7,938 bases of DNA from Pseudomonadota bacterium (GTDB lineage: Bacteria > Pseudomonadota > Gammaproteobacteria > Acidiferrobacterales > Acidiferrobacteraceae), in assembly GCA_021797365.1 (NCBI GenBank), contig JAJZZU010000103.1:1-7938 (forward strand), in the 5' to 3' direction. The notes under the pieces were generated by a model. That model saw only the letters and a list, made by a program, of their open reading frames with translations. It was not told where the DNA came from and did not search any database. Shown in pieces: positions 5,511 through 7,938 of this stretch. A program made the position numbers and the translations under genes. Each line of letters begins with the position of its first letter. Within the stretch, counting starts at the first letter, position 1.

Positions 5511-7310
5511 ATGGACAACAAGAACAGCGGATCTATCGACGTCGAATTTTTGCACCGCCTGGTGCGCGAGCTCGATATCGGCCGGTTCTTTCATATCGCC
5601 GCCGAGGGGCTGGCCACACACCTGGGTGCCGACGGCGCGGCGCTCATCGTCCGCGAGGAACCCGATCGCCTGCGCTACCGCTTCTTCCATGGTCTGCCGG
5701 CGCGACATCAATCGCTTGCCGCCTACTCGTTCAACGACCGTCTCGGGGTGGCCGGCGCGGCACTCCACACCCGCAAACCGATCCTCGTCACCGATTATGC
5801 TGCCAGCCCCTACGCCCTTCCCGAGTACGTCGAATCAGGCCTCACCGCGAGCCTCTGCAGTCCGGTCACAGCCGATGGCCGGGTGCTCGCGATCCTCGCC
5901 ATCTCATGGTTTCATGTCCCACGCCGGCTCCCTGATCCGGAAGACATGCGCATGATTGCGCTCGTCACCGACTTCGTCGGCGCCGCGCTGCATCGCTATC
6001 ACACCGAACAGCGCTTACGCGAACTGGCCATGCACGATCCGCTTACGGGCGCTGCCAACCGCAACCTGCTCTACGATCGCCTGAACCACGCCATGACCAT
6101 GGCGATACGACGCGAGCGGCTGATGGCGGTCATCACCTTCGACATCGATAACTTCAAGATGATCAACGACAAACTCGGCCACACCATGGGCGATGCCCTA
6201 CTTGTCGAGGTGCGGCAGCGGGTCCAGGACCTGATCCGGGTCGGCGACACCCTGGCACGCCTAGGCGGCGATGAGTTTGCCCTGCTCCTCGAAGATGTGA
6301 GCCGCTACAGTGAGATCGAGGTGGTCATAGAACGCATCCGTCAGGCGCTGCGCATCCGTTGGGGTACGGCAGCCCTGCAGATTGCCGTCAGCATCAGCCT
6401 CGGTTATACGGTATATCCGGTCGATGCCGGCGCCGACCAGGCGCTTTTGCACAACGCCGATATCGCCATGTACGAGGCCAAACGCGCCGGCGGCCATAGA
6501 GGCCTGCTCTTTACGCACGCCATGGCGCTGGCCGCCGCCCACAGAGGCGATCTCATATTGGAGTTCGGCCGGGCCCTGGAGCGCGGAGAGCTGGTCCTCT
6601 ATTATCAACCGATAGTCGACATCAGGACCGGCGAGATGGTATCCGCCGAGGGCCTGCTCCGCTGGCGCCATCCAGTCCATGGGCTTCTGGCGCCGCCCCA
6701 ATTCATGGGGGCTATAGAACACACCTACAACAGCCTGAAACTCGACGCCTGGGTGATAGCCGAGGCCGTGGCGGTGCTGGCACGCTGGCAGAGCCGAGGG
6801 ATCTTCAAGAAACTGCACATCAATCTGTCGACCTCGTCGATCGAGAATCATCGGTTCTGCGAGACCCTGCGGCGTACGCTGGCGGCCTCCTCGGCGGCCA
6901 TAGATCCGCGCTACCTTGGGGTCGAACTCGTCGAATGGAGCACCATTCAGGACCTCGAGTCAGCGCGCGCGCTCATCATGGACTGCCGGGCACTGGGTAT
7001 ATCGGTGGCCCTCGACGACTTCGGGACCGGCTACGCATCACTCCAGCACCTTCGGTCACTGCCTATCGACAGCATCAAGATCGACAGCAGCTTCGTGTCC
7101 GGACTGGCGCGCGAGCCCGCCGACCGGATTCTGGTGCAGAGCATGATCAGCGCCGCGCAGGCCTTCGGCATCGAGGCGGTGGCCGAGGGCATAGAGACCG
7201 GGGAGCAGAATCAACTTCTGATCGCCATGGGCTGCGTATGTGGGCAGGGGTACCTGTTCGCGCCTCCGCTTGCCGAAGAGGCCCTATGGTTGATATCCTC
7301 CTCGCCCTGA
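5511..7310 (+). CDS. GAF-GGDEF-EAL cyclic-di-GMP turnover protein, C-terminus replaced by IS end
   Basis: This 599-residue, apparently soluble protein has three domains. A GAF sensor domain covers about 12-165. A GGDEF diguanylate cyclase domain (about 170-335) has DIDNFKMINDKLGHTMGD (211-228), intact GGDEF (252-256) and an inhibitory I-site RVGD (243-246) five residues upstream. An EAL phosphodiesterase domain (about 345-593) reads EGL at 380-382 but keeps the other metal and catalytic residues: Asn438, the Glu pair in VELVE (472/475), Asp502-Asp503 in DDFGTGYAS, Lys523, Glu559 and Gln579. Both activities are chemically possible; the GAF domain probably sets the balance. The start at 5511 follows a strong Shine-Dalgarno. 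After APPLAEEALW the last six codons (LISSSP) and the TGA fall inside the right end of an IS200/IS605-type element. The native C-terminus was therefore probably slightly longer and has been replaced. Confidence 0.92.
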   Translation: MDNKNSGSIDVEFLHRLVRELDIGRFFHIAAEGLATHLGADGAALIVREEPDRLRYRFFHGLPARHQSLAAYSFNDRLGVAGAALHTRKPILVTDYAASPYALPEYVESGLTASLCSPVTADGRVLAILAISWFHVPRRLPDPEDMRMIALVTDFVGAALHRYHTEQRLRELAMHDPLTGAANRNLLYDRLNHAMTMAIRRERLMAVITFDIDNFKMINDKLGHTMGDALLVEVRQRVQDLIRVGDTLARLGGDEFALLLEDVSRYSEIEVVIERIRQALRIRWGTAALQIAVSISLGYTVYPVDAGADQALLHNADIAMYEAKRAGGHRGLLFTHAMALAAAHRGDLILEFGRALERGELVLYYQPIVDIRTGEMVSAEGLLRWRHPVHGLLAPPQFMGAIEHTYNSLKLDAWVIAEAVAVLARWQSRGIFKKLHINLSTSSIENHRFCETLRRTLAASSAAIDPRYLGVELVEWSTIQDLESARALIMDCRALGISVALDDFGTGYASLQHLRSLPIDSIKIDSSFVSGLAREPADRILVQSMISAAQAFGIEAVAEGIETGEQNQLLIAMGCVCGQGYLFAPPLAEEALWLISSSP

Positions 7311-7460
7311 AGGACAAGGATTCCTTCCTGCCAGCAGCAGCCCTACTTCAGCCGCTTTGATTGACCCATCCCCTTTGGTTTGGGCCAACTTCACGGCTTA
7401 CGCCGCGAAACAGGCTACCCCGGCGTGCCCCGCCGTTATTCCCTTTGCAGGGTGCAACCC
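7290..7460 (-). ncRNA. Candidate omega RNA (reRNA) of TnpB; 5' boundary approximate
   Basis: In IS605-type elements TnpB uses a guide RNA whose scaffold overlaps the tnpB 3' end and runs to the right end, with the guide copied from flanking DNA. Here the minus strand shows a series of short hairpins: CCCT-GCAA-AGGG (7441-7452), GGCG/CGCC (7422-7434), a 6-bp stem closed by GUAA with the tnpB stop codon in its loop (7392-7407), and the terminal hairpin (7299-7320). Two loops are GNRA tetraloops. Existence and extent are inferred from family knowledge plus these folds. The guide would start at 7289 and read antisense into the GGDEF-EAL gene. Confidence 0.5.
7299..7320 (-). repeat. Subterminal hairpin at the IS right end
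   Basis: On the minus strand a 9-bp stem closes a TTCA loop, with two G-T (G-U) pairs. On the plus strand those positions are C-A mismatches, so the fold is strand-specific, as expected for an element recognised as one particular single strand. The stem ends five bases before the proposed TCAA terminus. It overlaps the stop codon of the GGDEF-EAL gene. Confidence 0.65.
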
Positions 7461-7938
7461 TCTTGCGAGGATGTTCTGTGCCGCATTCCCATCGGCATGG
7501 GCTTCATACCCACAGTGCAGGCAATGGAACACCGCCTGTACTTTACGGTTTCCGGCGTCCACCACACCGCAAACCGAACAGGTTTGCGAGGTATAGGCTG
7601 GGTTCACCAGGAGCAGCATGCCGCCGGCCCACTGGAGCTTGTAGCCCAGCATGTGTTTGAGCATGCCCCATCCCTGATCGAGGATGGATTTGTTCAGCCC
7701 CGCCTTTTGCCGAACGTTGTGTCCGTGTTGCTCGACCGTTCCCTGTGCGGAGCCGGTCATGTTCCGTACTTTCAGGTCTTCTAGCACCACGACCGCGTGG
7801 TTTTTGCTGACATTGCCGGCCGCATGGCCGGTGGTAGTGCTGATCTGATGCAGTACGGTCTTGCGAATCTCCGCGATGCGCTGATGCAAGCGCGCGATTG
7901 TGGCCTTCTGTTGCTTCCAGTTGGCCGAGAACTTCACT
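7398..7938 (-). CDS. tnpB: RNA-guided endonuclease TnpB / OrfB (IS200/IS605 family), N-terminus outside window
   Basis: The visible 179 residues are the C-terminal half of TnpB, the RNA-guided, RuvC-type DNA nuclease that helps IS605-like elements persist. Numbering from the first full codon at 7937, the RuvC-II Glu is Glu53 in VVVLEDLKVRNM. A zinc ribbon is formed by Cys120, Cys123, Cys139 and Cys142 (TCSVCG and HCLHCG), and the RuvC-III Asp is Asp149 in ADGNAAQNIL. The RuvC-I Asp lies off the window, so full catalytic competence cannot be confirmed, but nothing visible is broken. The family is usually about 370-400 residues, so roughly 200 are missing. The first visible codon (GTG) is not the real start, as the frame continues past the edge. 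A stretch before the RuvC-II strand (TTTGHAAGNVSKNHA) appears a little different from common relatives. The gene converges on the GGDEF-EAL gene. Confidence 0.9.
   Translation of the reverse strand, partial: VKFSANWKQQKATIARLHQRIAEIRKTVLHQISTTTGHAAGNVSKNHAVVVLEDLKVRNMTGSAQGTVEQHGHNVRQKAGLNKSILDQGWGMLKHMLGYKLQWAGGMLLLVNPAYTSQTCSVCGVVDAGNRKVQAVFHCLHCGYEAHADGNAAQNILARGLHPAKGITAGHAGVACFAA

Larger units (their letters stand above)
7290..7938 (-). mobile_element. IS200/IS605-family (TnpB) element, right end plus partial body
   Basis: The element contains the 3' part of tnpB and continues past the right window edge. The proposed right terminus is TCAA on the minus strand (7290-7293), the right-end cleavage motif known for IS608. 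It is preceded by a 9-bp subterminal hairpin, the feature that TnpA recognises in single-stranded DNA. No terminal inverted repeat is expected for this family. The left end and any tnpA lie outside the window. The exact boundary is inferred from motif and hairpin position, not from an empty-site comparison. Confidence 0.7.

Noticed and set aside
5119..5511. 130-codon minus-strand open frame opposite the leader
   Set aside because: Composition is Cys/Pro-rich and unlike a folded protein. The plus-strand hairpins explain the region better.
1..7938. CRISPR array
   Set aside because: No series of regularly spaced identical repeats was seen; the only close direct repeats are two-copy.

Overview
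The window is GC-rich DNA with strong codon bias. Its gene set (glyoxalase I, thiol peroxidase, Old Yellow Enzyme reductase, CodB-type permease, GAF-GGDEF-EAL protein, IS200/IS605-type TnpB) points to a proteobacterium, most likely a gammaproteobacterium. That placement rests on gene content only, since no rRNA or tRNA gene is present.

Left part (1-2041): an electrophile and peroxide defence cluster. The 3' part of a glyoxalase I gene overlaps a glutathione/thioredoxin peroxidase gene by an ATGA junction. A convergent gene encodes an Old Yellow Enzyme-type ene-reductase (NemA-like). All three products act on toxic carbonyls, activated alkenes or peroxides.

Middle part (2042-5510): a 420-bp divergent intergenic region with several inverted repeats leads to a 12-TM NCS1 purine/pyrimidine permease of the CodB type. 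It is followed by about 1.75 kb with no convincing gene. That stretch holds one weak small ORF on the minus strand, a 22-bp all-G/C palindrome, a duplicated 10-bp motif, an AT-rich palindromic island, and a purine-rich, hairpin-dense leader directly before the next gene.

Right part (5511-7938): a 599-aa GAF-GGDEF-EAL cyclic-di-GMP enzyme, with diguanylate cyclase and I-site motifs intact and EAL written EGL. A convergent, partial IS200/IS605-family tnpB runs off the right edge. The right end of that element (a TCAA terminus plus a subterminal hairpin) lies inside the apparent 3' end of the c-di-GMP gene. The last six codons and the stop codon of that gene are therefore probably supplied by the insertion sequence. 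The tnpB 3' end and the 110 bp after it fold into several short hairpins, two with GNRA loops, as expected for an omega (reRNA) guide RNA. Its guide would be antisense to the c-di-GMP gene. This junction is the most interesting part of the window.
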